The position numbers and the translations under genes are program-made. Source: Clostridium sp. 1001275B_160808_H3 (GTDB lineage: Bacteria > Bacillota > Clostridia > Clostridiales > Clostridiaceae). Taken from it: a DNA stretch of 64,000 nt. Positions within the stretch are counted from its first letter, which is position 1, and every line of letters starts with the position of its first letter. The stretch is from the NCBI RefSeq assembly GCF_015550425.1, contig NZ_JADNAT010000004.1, forward strand, positions 62,001-126,000, written 5' to 3'. Of the stretch, positions 26,201-35,188 are shown piece by piece. Under the pieces are notes generated by a model that was not told where the DNA came from, ran no database searches, and was given only the letters and a program-made list of their open reading frames with translations.

Positions 26201-27256
26201 TTTTACATTATAATGTTTTTCAAATGAATTCATAAGCTCATAAATAAATTCTAATTGATTAGCTGTCCTATCTAAACCTTTTTCAAGAAGCTGAATAAAA
26301 GCATTTTTATTGCATTTCCTTATATTTTTATAATAATCTCTTGATAATTTCCAAAATTTTTGAGGAAAAGCAATATAGGCTAAGATATATTTTAGGTCTG
26401 AACTAGTTAAAGTATTTTCCTCCATATATTTATCAAGAACTTCTAAAGTTAAATTTATTTGCCAATTAGTACTTTCTCTTTTCAATAATCTTCTTAAAAA
26501 ATATGATATATCTCTAGAACAATAATCCATTTTACACTTATCAAAATCAATAAGAGATATTTTATTGTTGTCTATTAGTATATTTTTATTTACGTAATCT
26601 CCATGACAAAGAGATTTTGAAAGTTCATTAGGAATAATTGATGATGATACTTCAAATGAAATTTTGGCAAGTTCTAAGTTTTCATTAATATTTTCTAGGA
26701 ATATTTTTGAAAATCTATCGTTGTATTTGTGAGCATTATTAATGCTTAATAGTAGTTGGTTAAAATGTTTTGATATAGTTTCGTTATAATTTTCAAAACC
26801 TTCTCTTAAGCTACTGCCAGCTATTGGAGAAAAGTTTTTAGAAGCTATATGTAGTTTGCCTAATGTTTTCGATGATAATAAAACATGGTCTAAGTTATCA
26901 AAATCACATTTTTCACCCTTAAGCCAAGGTGTCAATATAAATAGCATATCTTTATATTTAACATATCTATTTCCATCAATAGTAGGTAATAATTTAGGAA
27001 CATTGATTCCATTCCTATAGCACCATTCCATAGCAGAATATACATATAAAAGATTTGCTTCATTATAATAAACTTTTTTCAAACAATAACTTTTGTTATT
27101 AAAATCTATTCTATATACAGCCCTTTGTTTTTCTGTATCTTTAAATTTAATACTGAATATAGATGCTTTCTGAAGGTTATAATGAGATAAAATATTATTC
27201 TTTATTTCATTAACAGGAAGCAGTTCTTCTCTTAAATCTGATAATAGGTTTTCCAT
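26195..27256 (-). CDS. CotS-family spore coat kinase-like protein
   Basis: A 353-residue protein with the aminoglycoside phosphotransferase/choline kinase fold, of the CotS/CotI/YutH spore-coat group. The catalytic loop is LCHGDYVNKNILI (Asp and Asn in place) and the metal-binding site is SLIDFDKCKMD. The N-terminal lobe contains YCLKKVYY with the likely ATP-binding lysine. Its role is probably in spore coat assembly, though the substrate is unknown. It is on the opposite strand to the rest of the backbone, divergent from dgt, with an AAGGAG ribosome binding site. I saw no convincing sigma-K promoter. Confidence 0.88.
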   Translation of the reverse strand: MENLLSDLREELLPVNEIKNNILSHYNLQKASIFSIKFKDTEKQRAVYRIDFNNKSYCLKKVYYNEANLLYVYSAMEWCYRNGINVPKLLPTIDGNRYVKYKDMLFILTPWLKGEKCDFDNLDHVLLSSKTLGKLHIASKNFSPIAGSSLREGFENYNETISKHFNQLLLSINNAHKYNDRFSKIFLENINENLELAKISFEVSSSIIPNELSKSLCHGDYVNKNILIDNNKISLIDFDKCKMDYCSRDISYFLRRLLKRESTNWQINLTLEVLDKYMEENTLTSSDLKYILAYIAFPQKFWKLSRDYYKNIRKCNKNAFIQLLEKGLDRTANQLEFIYELMNSFEKHYNVKF

Positions 27257-27372
27257 TACTATCTCCTTATATAATTATTCATTATTAAGATATTAGTAAA
27301 AAAAGGAAAATATACTTGATATAAAGAAAATATAATTGGTATTAAATATATTATTATAAAATATGTTTAAAT

Positions 27373-27399
27373 AGAGGAAAAAAGAGAAAAATATAGAAT
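27373..27399 (+). promoter_or_regulatory. Sigma-H-like promoter of dgt-dnaG-rpoD
   Basis: AGAGGAAAA (27373-27381), 11 nt, then ATAGAAT (27393-27399) matches the sigma-H consensus RnAGGAwWW-N11/12-RnnGAAT at every defined position. A second, weaker copy (AAAGGAAAA-N12-AAAGAAA) lies at 27302-27329. In Bacillus the sigA operon also has a sigma-H promoter. Confidence 0.5.
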
Positions 27400-27421
27400 A
27401 TGTAATATAGAGGTGAGATAT

Positions 27422-28450
27422 ATGAATGTAAGAGAAAAAATAGAGAATTTCGAAAGGTTGACATTAGTTCCTCATGCTACTTTTAGTACCTCAACTTTAG
27501 GAAGAAAAAGAGATGAAAAAAGTGATGCTATAAGAACCTGCTTTATGGTTGATAGAGATAGAATCATTCATAGCAAGTCTTTTAGAAGATTGAAACACAA
27601 GACTCAGGTTTATATAAAGACTTTTGGTGATCATTATAGAACAAGGTTAACCCATACATTAGAAGTATCTCAAATTGCAAGAACAATAGGCAGTGGAATT
27701 GGCTTAAATGAATATTTGATTGAAGCTATATCATTAGGACATGATTTAGGGCATGTAGCATTTGCACACAATGGTGAAGAAGTATTGAATGAGTTTTTGG
27801 AAGGTGGATTCAGACACAATGAACAAAGTGTTAGAGTAGTTGAAAAACTTGAAAAAAACGGCTTAGGATTAAATTTAACAACAGAAGTTATAGATGGAAT
27901 ATTACATCATAGTGGTCTTGATAATGGAAATAATAAAGCTAAAACATTAGAAGGAAGAGTAGTAAAGGTAAGTGATAAAATAGCATATCTAAATCATGAT
28001 ATCGATGATTCGATAAGGGCTGGACTTTTAAGTGAAGATGTATTGCCAAAGGAAGTAATAAAGGTATTAGGTAAAACTCATTCTCAAAGGATTGAAACCT
28101 TAGTTACAGACGTAATAGAAAATACTACACAGGCGTTAAATAACAATGAAGTTGATATAAAATTTAGTACTGAGGTTTGGGAGGCTATGACAGAGCTTAG
28201 AAGATTTATGTTTAAAAATATTTACTTAGGGGATATTTTAAAAGTAGAGAGAAATAAAGCAAAATTTATTTTAGAAAATATTATAAATTATTACTATACT
28301 CATGTGGATGAATTACCAACTATATATAAAGAAATAGCTAAAGAAGAAGGATTAAAAAGAGCAGTTGCAGATTATATAGCTGGAATGAGTGATGATTATT
28401 GTTTAAATAAATTTAACTCTCTATTTGTACCAAAATTAGTAATATATTAA
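27422..28450 (+). CDS. dgt: Deoxyguanosinetriphosphate triphosphohydrolase-like protein
   Basis: An HD-domain dNTP triphosphohydrolase of the type I Dgt group, expected to cleave dNTPs to nucleoside and triphosphate. The HD residues are seen in [18 protein letters not shown] and [17 protein letters not shown], followed by HHSGL and a conserved [16 protein letters not shown]. The 342-residue length is normal. The ATG at 27422 follows GAGGTG; a GTG at 27413 overlaps that site. The gene precedes dnaG and rpoD in a conserved clostridial order, and a small ORF begins four nt after its stop. Confidence 0.93.
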   Translation: MNVREKIENFERLTLVPHATFSTSTLGRKRDEKSDAIRTCFMVDRDRIIHSKSFRRLKHKTQVYIKTFGDHYRTRLTHTLEVSQIARTIGSGIGLNEYLIEAISLGHDLGHVAFAHNGEEVLNEFLEGGFRHNEQSVRVVEKLEKNGLGLNLTTEVIDGILHHSGLDNGNNKAKTLEGRVVKVSDKIAYLNHDIDDSIRAGLLSEDVLPKEVIKVLGKTHSQRIETLVTDVIENTTQALNNNEVDIKFSTEVWEAMTELRRFMFKNIYLGDILKVERNKAKFILENIINYYYTHVDELPTIYKEIAKEEGLKRAVADYIAGMSDDYCLNKFNSLFVPKLVIY

Positions 28451-28454
28451 ATAA

Positions 28455-28640
28455 ATGGGTACAATAAAAAGTGTAGATTTAAAAGGAATTTTGAATTTGA
28501 TAAAGAATATAAATAAAGAAGATTTAATAAATTTTCATAAAAAATTTCCTTTAAAGAAGGAAATAGAGAAAAAATGTCGAAATGAATATAAGTTGACGAA
28601 AATTATTAGTAAGGAGGTGAATCTCCTTGCAGATTTCTGA
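28455..28640 (+). CDS. Small ORF linking dgt and dnaG
   Basis: A 61-codon frame starts four nt after the dgt stop, has no ribosome binding site of its own, and overlaps the first 14 nt of dnaG. The product would be highly basic (IEKKCRNEYKLTKIISKEV) with no recognisable family. The dnaG ribosome binding site lies inside it. The spacing suggests translation by reinitiation from dgt and coupling to dnaG. It may matter only as a translated leader. I cannot show that a stable protein is made. Confidence 0.45.
   Translation: MGTIKSVDLKGILNLIKNINKEDLINFHKKFPLKKEIEKKCRNEYKLTKIISKEVNLLADF
28611..28628 (+). promoter_or_regulatory. Hairpin hiding the dnaG ribosome binding site
   Basis: AAGGAG (28611-28616) pairs perfectly with CTCCTT (28623-28628) around a 6-nt loop. 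The left arm is the Shine-Dalgarno and the right arm runs into the TTG start codon of dnaG, so folding should block initiation unless ribosomes on the upstream small ORF open it. Confidence 0.65.
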
Positions 28641-30405
28641 AGAGATTCTAGAAAAGGTAAAAGAACAAAATGATATAGTAGATGTAATATCTGAGTCGGT
28701 TAGACTAAAGCGATCTGGAAGAAACTTTTCAGGACTATGTCCATTTCATAATGAAAAATCACCTTCATTTTCAGTATCACAAGATAAACAAATATATAAA
28801 TGTTTTGGGTGTGGAGAATCAGGAAATGTAATTACTTTTGTTATGAAAAATAAAAATATGCCTTTTGTTGAAGCAGTTAAGTATTTAGCTGATAGAGTTA
28901 ATATTACAATAGAAAGTGATAAAGGGAGAATAAGTCCGGCTGCTAAAAAGAGAGAATTACTCTATAAAGTTAATGTTGAAGCAGCAAGGTTCTTTTATTC
29001 AAACTTAAGATTAACAAAAGAAGCAAAGGAATATTTTTTAAATAGGGGTATTAAGGAAGAGACAATAAAAAGATTTGGATTAGGATTTGCAAAGGATAGT
29101 TGGAATAATTTATTGTTTCATTTAAGAAAGTTAGGTTTTAAAGATGATTTACTGCTTGAAGCTGGATTAATATCAACATCTGAGAGAACAGGCAATAAAT
29201 ATGATAGGTTTAGAAACCGGGTTATATTTCCCGTATTTGATTACAGGGGGAAGGTAATAGGTTTTGGAGGAAGGGTTTTAGATGATTCAAAACCTAAATA
29301 TTTAAATTCTCCTGAAACCTTGGTCTTTCAAAAAGGAACTAATCTTTATGGACTAAACTTTGCAATAAAAAGCAAGATGCAAGAAAGATATTTCATTATT
29401 GTCGAAGGATATATGGACTTAATAACTTTGCATCAGTATGGAATAACAAATGTGGTGGCTTCATTAGGTACAGCTTTAACTACAAATCAAGCAAGATTAT
29501 TAAGACGGTATGCAGATAAGGTAATAATCTCATATGATGCGGATATAGCAGGGCAAGCAGCAACTATGAGAGGTCTAGATATATTAAAAGAAGCAGGATT
29601 TGACGTTAGAGTTTTAAGTATTCCACAGGGAAAAGATCCAGACGAATATGTAAGAAGTAATGGAAAAGATGCATTTATAAAATTAATAAATAATGCTGAA
29701 GGCTTAATTGATTATAGGCTTAAGAAGGCAGAAGAAGGGATTAACATTAAAGATAGTAACGATTTAATTAAATATGGAAAAAGAGTTACAGAGATATTAG
29801 CAAGTGTTAATTCTATAGAAAAGGATGTTTATATTAAAAAAATATCTGAAAATACAGGTATAAGAGAGCAAACATTATATGATTTATTATCAAAAGAAAT
29901 GACAAAAAATATAAAAGAAAATAATTTTATGAATAATAAGGAAGAAAATGGAACAAAATTATATTTAGAGCCAGCGTTTATAAAAGCTGAGAGATCTTTA
30001 ATGAAATTATGTTTAAACGAGGAGTATTTTGATTATATTAGTCAATTAATAAGCCAAGATGAGTTAATTCTTCCAGAACATAAGGAGATTTTTTCTATTA
30101 TTAAAGAAGCTAAAAAGGGAAATATAAATAATATAATTACTTTTTTAGAATCAAAATGTACAAATGTAAAGACAATCGAAGAAATTGTAAAAATAAAAGA
30201 ACATCATGTACTAACAGGTAAAGATAATAAAAAATTAATACAGGATTTTATCAAGCAATTGGATAATTATAAATTGAATCAAAAACTAAATGAATTAAAA
30301 CGCAAGCAAAAAGTATTGGAATCACAGGGGAAAATTGAAGAATCTATACAAATCGCAATTGAATTAAAAAGTGTTAATGATCAGTTAAAGAGAGGTGCAA
30401 AGTAG
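28627..30405 (+). CDS. dnaG: DNA primase DnaG
   Basis: Makes RNA primers for replication. The 592-residue protein has the N-terminal CHC2 zinc finger (CPFHNEKSPSFSV...YKCFGCGESGN), the RNA polymerase domain with the TOPRIM core (IVEGYMDLITLHQYG, then ISYDADIAGQAA), and a C-terminal helicase-binding helical region. Translation starts at TTG 28627, nine nt after AAGGAGG. The start is embedded in a hairpin and overlaps the end of an upstream small ORF, so expression is probably translationally coupled. It lies 30 nt before rpoD. Confidence 0.97.
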   Translation: MQISEEILEKVKEQNDIVDVISESVRLKRSGRNFSGLCPFHNEKSPSFSVSQDKQIYKCFGCGESGNVITFVMKNKNMPFVEAVKYLADRVNITIESDKGRISPAAKKRELLYKVNVEAARFFYSNLRLTKEAKEYFLNRGIKEETIKRFGLGFAKDSWNNLLFHLRKLGFKDDLLLEAGLISTSERTGNKYDRFRNRVIFPVFDYRGKVIGFGGRVLDDSKPKYLNSPETLVFQKGTNLYGLNFAIKSKMQERYFIIVEGYMDLITLHQYGITNVVASLGTALTTNQARLLRRYADKVIISYDADIAGQAATMRGLDILKEAGFDVRVLSIPQGKDPDEYVRSNGKDAFIKLINNAEGLIDYRLKKAEEGINIKDSNDLIKYGKRVTEILASVNSIEKDVYIKKISENTGIREQTLYDLLSKEMTKNIKENNFMNNKEENGTKLYLEPAFIKAERSLMKLCLNEEYFDYISQLISQDELILPEHKEIFSIIKEAKKGNINNIITFLESKCTNVKTIEEIVKIKEHHVLTGKDNKKLIQDFIKQLDNYKLNQKLNELKRKQKVLESQGKIEESIQIAIELKSVNDQLKRGAK

Positions 30406-30435
30406 TAGGTGGCAATAACGGAAGGAGGTAACAAA

Positions 30436-31548
30436 ATGGTAGATGAAAAAACAAAAGCTAAACAAGGCAAAAAAGAGAATGAGGACAAAAATAGCAAAAT
30501 GACTATAGTTAAAAATCTACTAGATAAAGGAAGGAAAAGTGGTACTTTAACATATAAGGAAATAATGGATGAGGTTGAGCATATTGACTTAAGTCCAGAA
30601 CAAATAGAAAAAATTTATGAAGTGCTAGAATCAATGGGAATTGAAGTTATAGGTGAGCCTAATGGAGCAGATGAAGTTGAAGAAGAATTAGACTTAGACT
30701 TAACTATTCCAGAAGGAATTGCAATAGATGACCCAGTAAGAATGTACTTAAAAGAAATTGGAAAAGTTCCTTTATTATCTTCTGAAGAAGAAATAGAATT
30801 AGCAAATAGAATAGAACAAGGGGACCAAAGAGCTAAGAAAAAATTAGCTGAAGCAAATTTAAGACTTGTTGTAAGTATTGCTAAAAGATATGTTGGAAGA
30901 GGAATGCTATTTTTGGACCTTATACAAGAAGGAAATCTAGGGCTTATAAAAGCAGTAGAAAAGTTCGATTATAGAAAGGGCTTTAAATTTTCTACTTATG
31001 CTACATGGTGGATAAGACAGGCAATTACAAGAGCTATTGCTGACCAAGCAAGAACTATTAGAATACCTGTACATATGGTAGAAACTATAAATAAGCTAAT
31101 AAGAGTTCAAAGACAATTGTTACAAGAACTTGGAAGAGATCCATTCCCAGAAGAAATATCAAAGGTTATGGATTTACCAGTAGATAAAGTAAGAGAAATT
31201 CAAAAGATAGCTCAAGAACCAGTATCTCTAGAAACTCCTATAGGTGAGGAAGAAGATTCACATCTTGGAGACTTTATACCAGATGACGATGCTTTAGCAC
31301 CAGCAGAAGCAGCTGCATTTACAATGCTTAAAGAACAATTAATAAATGTATTAGATACTTTAACTCCTAGAGAGGAGAAAGTATTAAGACTGAGATTTGG
31401 GTTAGATGATGGAAGAGCAAGAACTCTAGAAGAAGTTGGTAAAGAGTTTAATGTAACAAGAGAAAGAATAAGACAAATAGAAGCGAAAGCTCTTAGAAAG
31501 TTAAGACATCCTTCAAGAAGTAAAAAATTAAAGGATTATTTAGATTAG
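30436..31548 (+). CDS. rpoD: RNA polymerase primary sigma factor RpoD (SigA)
   Basis: The housekeeping sigma factor. The 370-residue protein lacks the long non-conserved insert of proteobacterial sigma-70. It has region 1.1, region 1.2 ([17 protein letters not shown]), region 2 ([27 protein letters not shown] and [15 protein letters not shown]), region 3, and region 4 with [20 protein letters not shown]. The ATG at 30436 follows GGAGGT; the in-frame GTG at 30409 is upstream of that site. It is cotranscribed with dnaG. Confidence 0.98.
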   Translation: MVDEKTKAKQGKKENEDKNSKMTIVKNLLDKGRKSGTLTYKEIMDEVEHIDLSPEQIEKIYEVLESMGIEVIGEPNGADEVEEELDLDLTIPEGIAIDDPVRMYLKEIGKVPLLSSEEEIELANRIEQGDQRAKKKLAEANLRLVVSIAKRYVGRGMLFLDLIQEGNLGLIKAVEKFDYRKGFKFSTYATWWIRQAITRAIADQARTIRIPVHMVETINKLIRVQRQLLQELGRDPFPEEISKVMDLPVDKVREIQKIAQEPVSLETPIGEEEDSHLGDFIPDDDALAPAEAAAFTMLKEQLINVLDTLTPREEKVLRLRFGLDDGRARTLEEVGKEFNVTRERIRQIEAKALRKLRHPSRSKKLKDYLD

Positions 31549-31574
31549 CACCAAAAGGTGCTAATTTTAATTTA
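31545..31574 (+). terminator. Terminator of rpoD
   Basis: TTAGCACC-AAAA-GGTGCTAA is a perfect 8-bp stem overlapping the rpoD stop codon and followed by TTTTAATTT. Confidence 0.85.
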
Positions 31575-31589
31575 GCAAGGAGAAGAATT

Positions 31590-32282
31590 ATGGAACTAAG
31601 CGAAAGATTAAATTTTATAATTAAACACATTGAAAACACATCAGTATTAGCAGATATAGGAACAGATCATGGATATATTCCTTTATATGCACTGAAAAAT
31701 GGAATTTGTAGTAAAGCAATTGCAGTAGACATAAATAAGGAGCCTTTAGATAAAGCAAGATTAAATGCTATATTAGAAGGCATGGGAGATGAATTAGAGT
31801 TTAGGCTAGGTGATGGGCTTAAAGCATTAGAAAAAGATGAAGTTGAAGTAACTGTAATTGCAGGTATGGGTGGGAATTTGATTAGAGATATACTTGAATC
31901 ACAAATTGAAAAAGTTGACTCTATGAAATACTTAATACTTCAACCAGCACAAAATCCGGAAGTGTTGAGAGAGTATCTTTATAATAATAATTATGAAATA
32001 ATAAGTGAAGATCTTTGTTTAGATGAAAACATATATTATGAACTTTTTAAGGTAAGACGAAAAGAGGGCGAAGCTACTAGTTTAGATTCAATATATTATG
32101 AAGTAAGTCCAAAACTTTTAATGCAAAAACATCCTTTAATGAAGGAATACTTAATTTCAAAAGTTGAAAACTATAAAAGAATTATTAGTTTTATTACAGA
32201 AAGTACTGTTAATGCAAGTGAAAGAAGAAAATCTATACAAGAAAAAATAGATGTTATTACTAATATGATTAATTTTCTATAA
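31590..32282 (+). CDS. trmK: tRNA (adenine22-N1)-methyltransferase TrmK
   Basis: Methylates N1 of A22 in tRNAs using S-adenosylmethionine. The 230-residue protein begins LSERLNFIIKHI and carries the SAM motif LADIGTDHGYIPLYALKN, then AVDINKEPLDKA and the conserved VTVIAGMGGNLIRDIL, with LILQPAQNPEVLREYL after it. A C-terminal coiled-coil segment is typical. It follows rpoD and immediately precedes the Nif3-like gene, the usual order in Firmicutes. Confidence 0.95.
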   Translation: MELSERLNFIIKHIENTSVLADIGTDHGYIPLYALKNGICSKAIAVDINKEPLDKARLNAILEGMGDELEFRLGDGLKALEKDEVEVTVIAGMGGNLIRDILESQIEKVDSMKYLILQPAQNPEVLREYLYNNNYEIISEDLCLDENIYYELFKVRRKEGEATSLDSIYYEVSPKLLMQKHPLMKEYLISKVENYKRIISFITESTVNASERRKSIQEKIDVITNMINFL

Positions 32283-32293
32283 GGAAGATGCTT

Positions 32294-33085
32294 ATGAAAA
32301 ACGTTAAAGATATTATTAAGATAATGGAAGATTTTGCTCCTAAAACATTAAAAGAAGATTTTGATAATGTAGGATTAATGGTAGGGGATAAAGAAAAGAA
32401 GGTAGAAAAAATACTTTTAGCTTTAGATTGTACCTTAGATGTTATAGAAGAAGCGAAGGAAAAAAAGATAGATTTAATAATAACTCATCATCCTCTTATA
32501 TTTAGAAAACCTAATAGTATAACTACTGATACTTTAATAGGTAGAAAAATAATAGAACTTATTAAAAATGATATCAGTTTATATTCTAGTCATACTAACC
32601 TAGACTCAGCTGAGAAGGGGTTGAATGAAACTATAGTAAATATATTAGGGTATGAATCTAAAGAACTTCTAGAGGTTAATAAGAGGGCTAGAAATAGTAA
32701 TGAAGGTCTAGGAAGAATTATTAGATTAGAAGATTATATTCAATTGGAAGATTTAATTAAAGATATTAAAGAAAAGTTAAACATAAAATCTTTAAAGGTT
32801 GTTAGAGGTAGCGAAAAAGTAAAAAATATTGCAGTTATAAATGGAAGTGGCAGTGACTTTTTTGAAAGAGCATACCAAAAAGGAGCAGATTGCATAATAA
32901 CTGGTGACACAACTTATCATTATGCATCTGATTATAAAGAAATGGGAGTATCTATAATAGATACAGGTCATTTTTCATCTGAATGGATTGTTTTCTTAGA
33001 AGTTATAAACAAAATAAAAGATAAATTACAAGACTTAGAAATATTAATATCTACTAAAAGTGAAGATCCTTACACATTTGTGTAA
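32294..33085 (+). CDS. Nif3-like dinuclear metal centre protein
   Basis: A member of the Nif3/YqfO family, which forms toroidal hexamers with two metal ions per subunit; cellular role uncertain. Metal-binding marks are ITHHPLIF near residue 66, SHTNLDSAEKGLN near 103, and IDTGHFSSEW near the end. About 263 residues is the short form, without the PII-like insert found in Bacillus YqfO. The second ATG (32294) has better spacing from AAGGA than the first (32288). It is paired with trmK five to eleven nt upstream. Confidence 0.93.
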   Translation: MKNVKDIIKIMEDFAPKTLKEDFDNVGLMVGDKEKKVEKILLALDCTLDVIEEAKEKKIDLIITHHPLIFRKPNSITTDTLIGRKIIELIKNDISLYSSHTNLDSAEKGLNETIVNILGYESKELLEVNKRARNSNEGLGRIIRLEDYIQLEDLIKDIKEKLNIKSLKVVRGSEKVKNIAVINGSGSDFFERAYQKGADCIITGDTTYHYASDYKEMGVSIIDTGHFSSEWIVFLEVINKIKDKLQDLEILISTKSEDPYTFV

Positions 33086-33096
33086 GGTCTTTTTTT
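33066..33096 (+). terminator. Terminator of trmK-nif3
   Basis: CCTTACACA pairs with TGTGTAAGG over the stop codon and is followed by TCTTTTTTT. Confidence 0.9.
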
Positions 33097-33158
33097 ATAC
33101 ACAAAATTTTGAGGTTAAGCATAATATTAATAATAAGAATATTATTGGGAGATGAACT

Positions 33159-33407
33159 ATGAGTAAATCATATTATAAAAAGAAAAACAAATCATGGACA
33201 AAAGTATTTCAAGATGGTTTTAAAGATATATGTGATGGTATAGGTAAAAATATTGGAAAGGGTGGAGTCTTTTTTAAAAACTGCGTAAATCCAGGCGCTA
33301 GGTTATGTATATTCATACTTATATTATTAACTTTATTACTTTCTGGAATAGGATTTTACTCTTGGGTTATATTAATTATGTTAGTATTAATACTACAATT
33401 TGTGTAA
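33159..33407 (+). CDS. Small single-pass membrane protein, unknown
   Basis: An 82-residue protein with a basic N-terminal half (YYKKKNKSWTKVFQDGF) and a strongly hydrophobic C-terminal third (about 48-80) that could form one long or two short membrane helices. A Gly-rich stretch (GIGKNIGKGG) precedes it. The ATG at 33159 has a GGGAG ribosome binding site at good spacing. I do not recognise a family. It is flanked by the terminator of the Nif3 gene and by rnpB. Confidence 0.65.
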   Translation: MSKSYYKKKNKSWTKVFQDGFKDICDGIGKNIGKGGVFFKNCVNPGARLCIFILILLTLLLSGIGFYSWVILIMLVLILQFV

Positions 33408-33459
33408 ATTGTAAAAAATATCATTTGCATTATTAATTAAATTATGTTAAGATAATCTT

Positions 33460-33801
33460 CGCGAGTAAGACATGCAATCGCTGCTAGACTAGATCTAGGA
33501 GAGGAAAGTCGGAGCTCCATAGGGCAGGGTGCTGGATAACGTCCAGTCAAGGCGACTTGAAGGAAAGTGCAACAGAGAGATACCGCCTAAATTTTTAGGT
33601 AAGGGTGGAAAGGCGAGGTAAGAGCTCACCAGCATCATGGTGACATGATGGCTATGTAAACCCCACCTGGAGCAAGGTCGAATAGGGAAACAATTAGGAG
33701 TTGCCCGCTCCGTTTCCGGGTGTACCGCTTGAGCTTATTGGCAACAATAAGCCTAGATAGATGATTGCTTAATACAGAACTCCGCTTACGGCTTATCTCG
33801 T
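33460..33801 (+). ncRNA. rnpB: RNase P RNA (type B)
   Basis: The catalytic RNA of RNase P, which trims tRNA 5' leaders. The conserved core is clear: GAGGAAAGTC at 33501-33510, the AAAGTGCAACAGAGAGATACC block, TAAACCCCACC, and ACAGAACTCCGCTTA near the 3' end. The terminal helix P1 pairs CGAG/TAAG near 33462 with CTTA/CTCG near 33800. A promoter TTGCAT-N17-TAAGAT at 33425-33453 would start transcription near 33460. The size, about 340 nt, fits a compact Firmicute type B RNA. Confidence 0.96.
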
Positions 33802-33807
33802 AACATG

Positions 33808-33846
33808 AAAAACACTAGGTTGATGTCTAGTGTTTTTCTTTTTTTA
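33808..33846 (+). terminator. Terminator of rnpB
   Basis: AAAAACACTAG pairs perfectly with CTAGTGTTTTT around an 8-nt loop and is followed by CTTTTTTT. Confidence 0.93.
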
Positions 33847-33949
33847 TGCACCATAATGTTTAACAAATATAAGCATAATATCATATTATGTTTATATAGA
33901 TGAATCCTTCTAGTTATTAAGGAGTTTATCTAATTATGGAGGGAAACTT

Positions 33950-34351
33950 ATGATGAATTTTTGTAGAACTTGTAATGAATTTGCTAGGATACTTGGTGCT
34001 AATATTTTAAGTAAAGATAATAATGTCTGTACAGTAACATTTATGAGAAATATAAGAGCAGAAATATTAGGAAGAAGAACACGATCACCATTAGCTTTGT
34101 CAGCATTATTTTCTTTTGAGTCTCCAGATAATAATGGTAGAACTCTTAATTTAGGAGAAACAGTTATACTTCAAAGTGAAATAAATGATTTTATATCTGC
34201 GTTAAGAGCGAGAGGAATACTAGTAACTGCATTGCATAATCATTGGCTATTTGATAATCCTAGACTTATGTATATTCATTTTGAATCAATAGATAGACCA
34301 TTGGATTTTGCTAGAAAGGTTGCAGAAGCTTTAAAGGTATTAAGGAGATAG
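33950..34351 (+). CDS. DUF1259 (LppY/LpqO-like) domain protein
   Basis: A 133-residue single DUF1259 domain. The family signature is the C-terminal block QSEINDFISALRARGILVTALHNHWLFDNPRLMYIHFESIDRP. Related LppY/LpqO proteins are secreted and often carry two such domains; this one has one domain and no signal peptide, so it is probably cytosolic. Two adjacent ATG codons follow GGAGGG; either could start. Function is unknown. It is a single-gene unit with its own terminator. Confidence 0.85.
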   Translation: MMNFCRTCNEFARILGANILSKDNNVCTVTFMRNIRAEILGRRTRSPLALSALFSFESPDNNGRTLNLGETVILQSEINDFISALRARGILVTALHNHWLFDNPRLMYIHFESIDRPLDFARKVAEALKVLRR

Positions 34352-34373
34352 TATAATAGTTTAAACAATTTTT

Positions 34374-34408
34374 ATGAGATATCTATATTTTTAGATATCT
34401 CATTTTTA
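34374..34408 (+). terminator. Terminator of the DUF1259 gene
   Basis: A perfect 12-bp stem (34374-34385 with 34392-34403) is followed by TTTTA. Confidence 0.88.
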
Positions 34409-34612
34409 ATAAAAATAATAGAGAAAAATAATATTTTTTTATTAAAAAAATATCAAATTACATAGGCTATATTAGGATAAGTGTTAATTCGCTTAAGAGT
34501 ATTAATGAGTATATTTTTACTAGCATAATATTTATCGTTATTAGAAATATATTAGTTTTTTGTTTAAGCATATTAAAATTGTACACGAGATATGTAAAGG
34601 AGAATGATATTT

Positions 34613-34819
34613 GTGAAAGTAAAGATTGTATGTGATAGGGATAATGAAACAAAAGAAGTGGATTTGCCTATGAATGAAGATATATTATTAAAAATTCAAG
34701 GCAGTGTACTTGATAGAGATACAGTAGGATACATAGCAGGAGCAAATGTGAAATATTATGATGAGAATGGTAATGAAATAGAAAATATTTTTCTTTTAAA
34801 TAGACAGTTGAAAAAGTGA
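34613..34819 (+). CDS. Small hypothetical protein
   Basis: A 68-residue acidic protein with no recognised family. It has no membrane segment, and it ends in YYDENGNEIENIFLLNRQLKK. The first in-frame ATG (34604) is one base from AAGGAG, while GTG 34613 has 10 nt spacing, so I prefer the GTG. It has its own terminator and lies alone between the DUF1259 gene and a small membrane protein gene. Confidence 0.55.
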   Translation: MKVKIVCDRDNETKEVDLPMNEDILLKIQGSVLDRDTVGYIAGANVKYYDENGNEIENIFLLNRQLKK

Positions 34820-34858
34820 ATATTTAGCATATAAATTTAATTTTGACTTGATAAAAAT

Positions 34859-34896
34859 AAATAGCACTTAGGATTGATATCCTAGGTGCTATTTTT
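34859..34896 (+). terminator. Terminator after the 68-residue ORF
   Basis: A 16-bp stem with one GU pair (34859-34874 with 34879-34894) and a TGAT loop ends in a T tract. Confidence 0.9.
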
Positions 34897-34922
34897 AGTT
34901 GAACTTTAAGTATCTTAGAATA

Positions 34923-34957
34923 CCAGGTAGAAAGCAGTATGAAAAAAATCTACCTGG
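34923..34957 (+). repeat. Inverted repeat in the spacer before 35189
   Basis: CCAGGTAGA and TCTACCTGG form perfect 9-bp arms 17 nt apart, with no T tract. It stands out from the AT-rich spacer by its GC content; function unknown. The rest of the 34897-35188 spacer shows nothing else. Confidence 0.5.
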
Positions 34958-35188
34958 AAAATAATTAACTACTTGATATAGATAATAAATCAAAGACAAG
35001 TTTTATGTCAATTAGAACTTTAATAAATTAAGAAATTTTAGTTTTAATAATAATAAATTATGGTTATAAAAAGTGCATTTAAATAGTATTAAATAATATA
35101 TATAAATTATAAAGGAAGGGTACCTAATATTAGAATATAACTCGCAATATTAAATAAGTTAAAGAATATAAAAAGAGGTGAGTTTAAT

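Noticed and set aside
34467..34652. 61-codon minus-strand ORF opposite the start of the 68-residue gene
   Set aside because: It has no ribosome binding site and overlaps the promoter and ribosome binding site of the plus-strand gene; the hydrophobic product reflects A+T composition.
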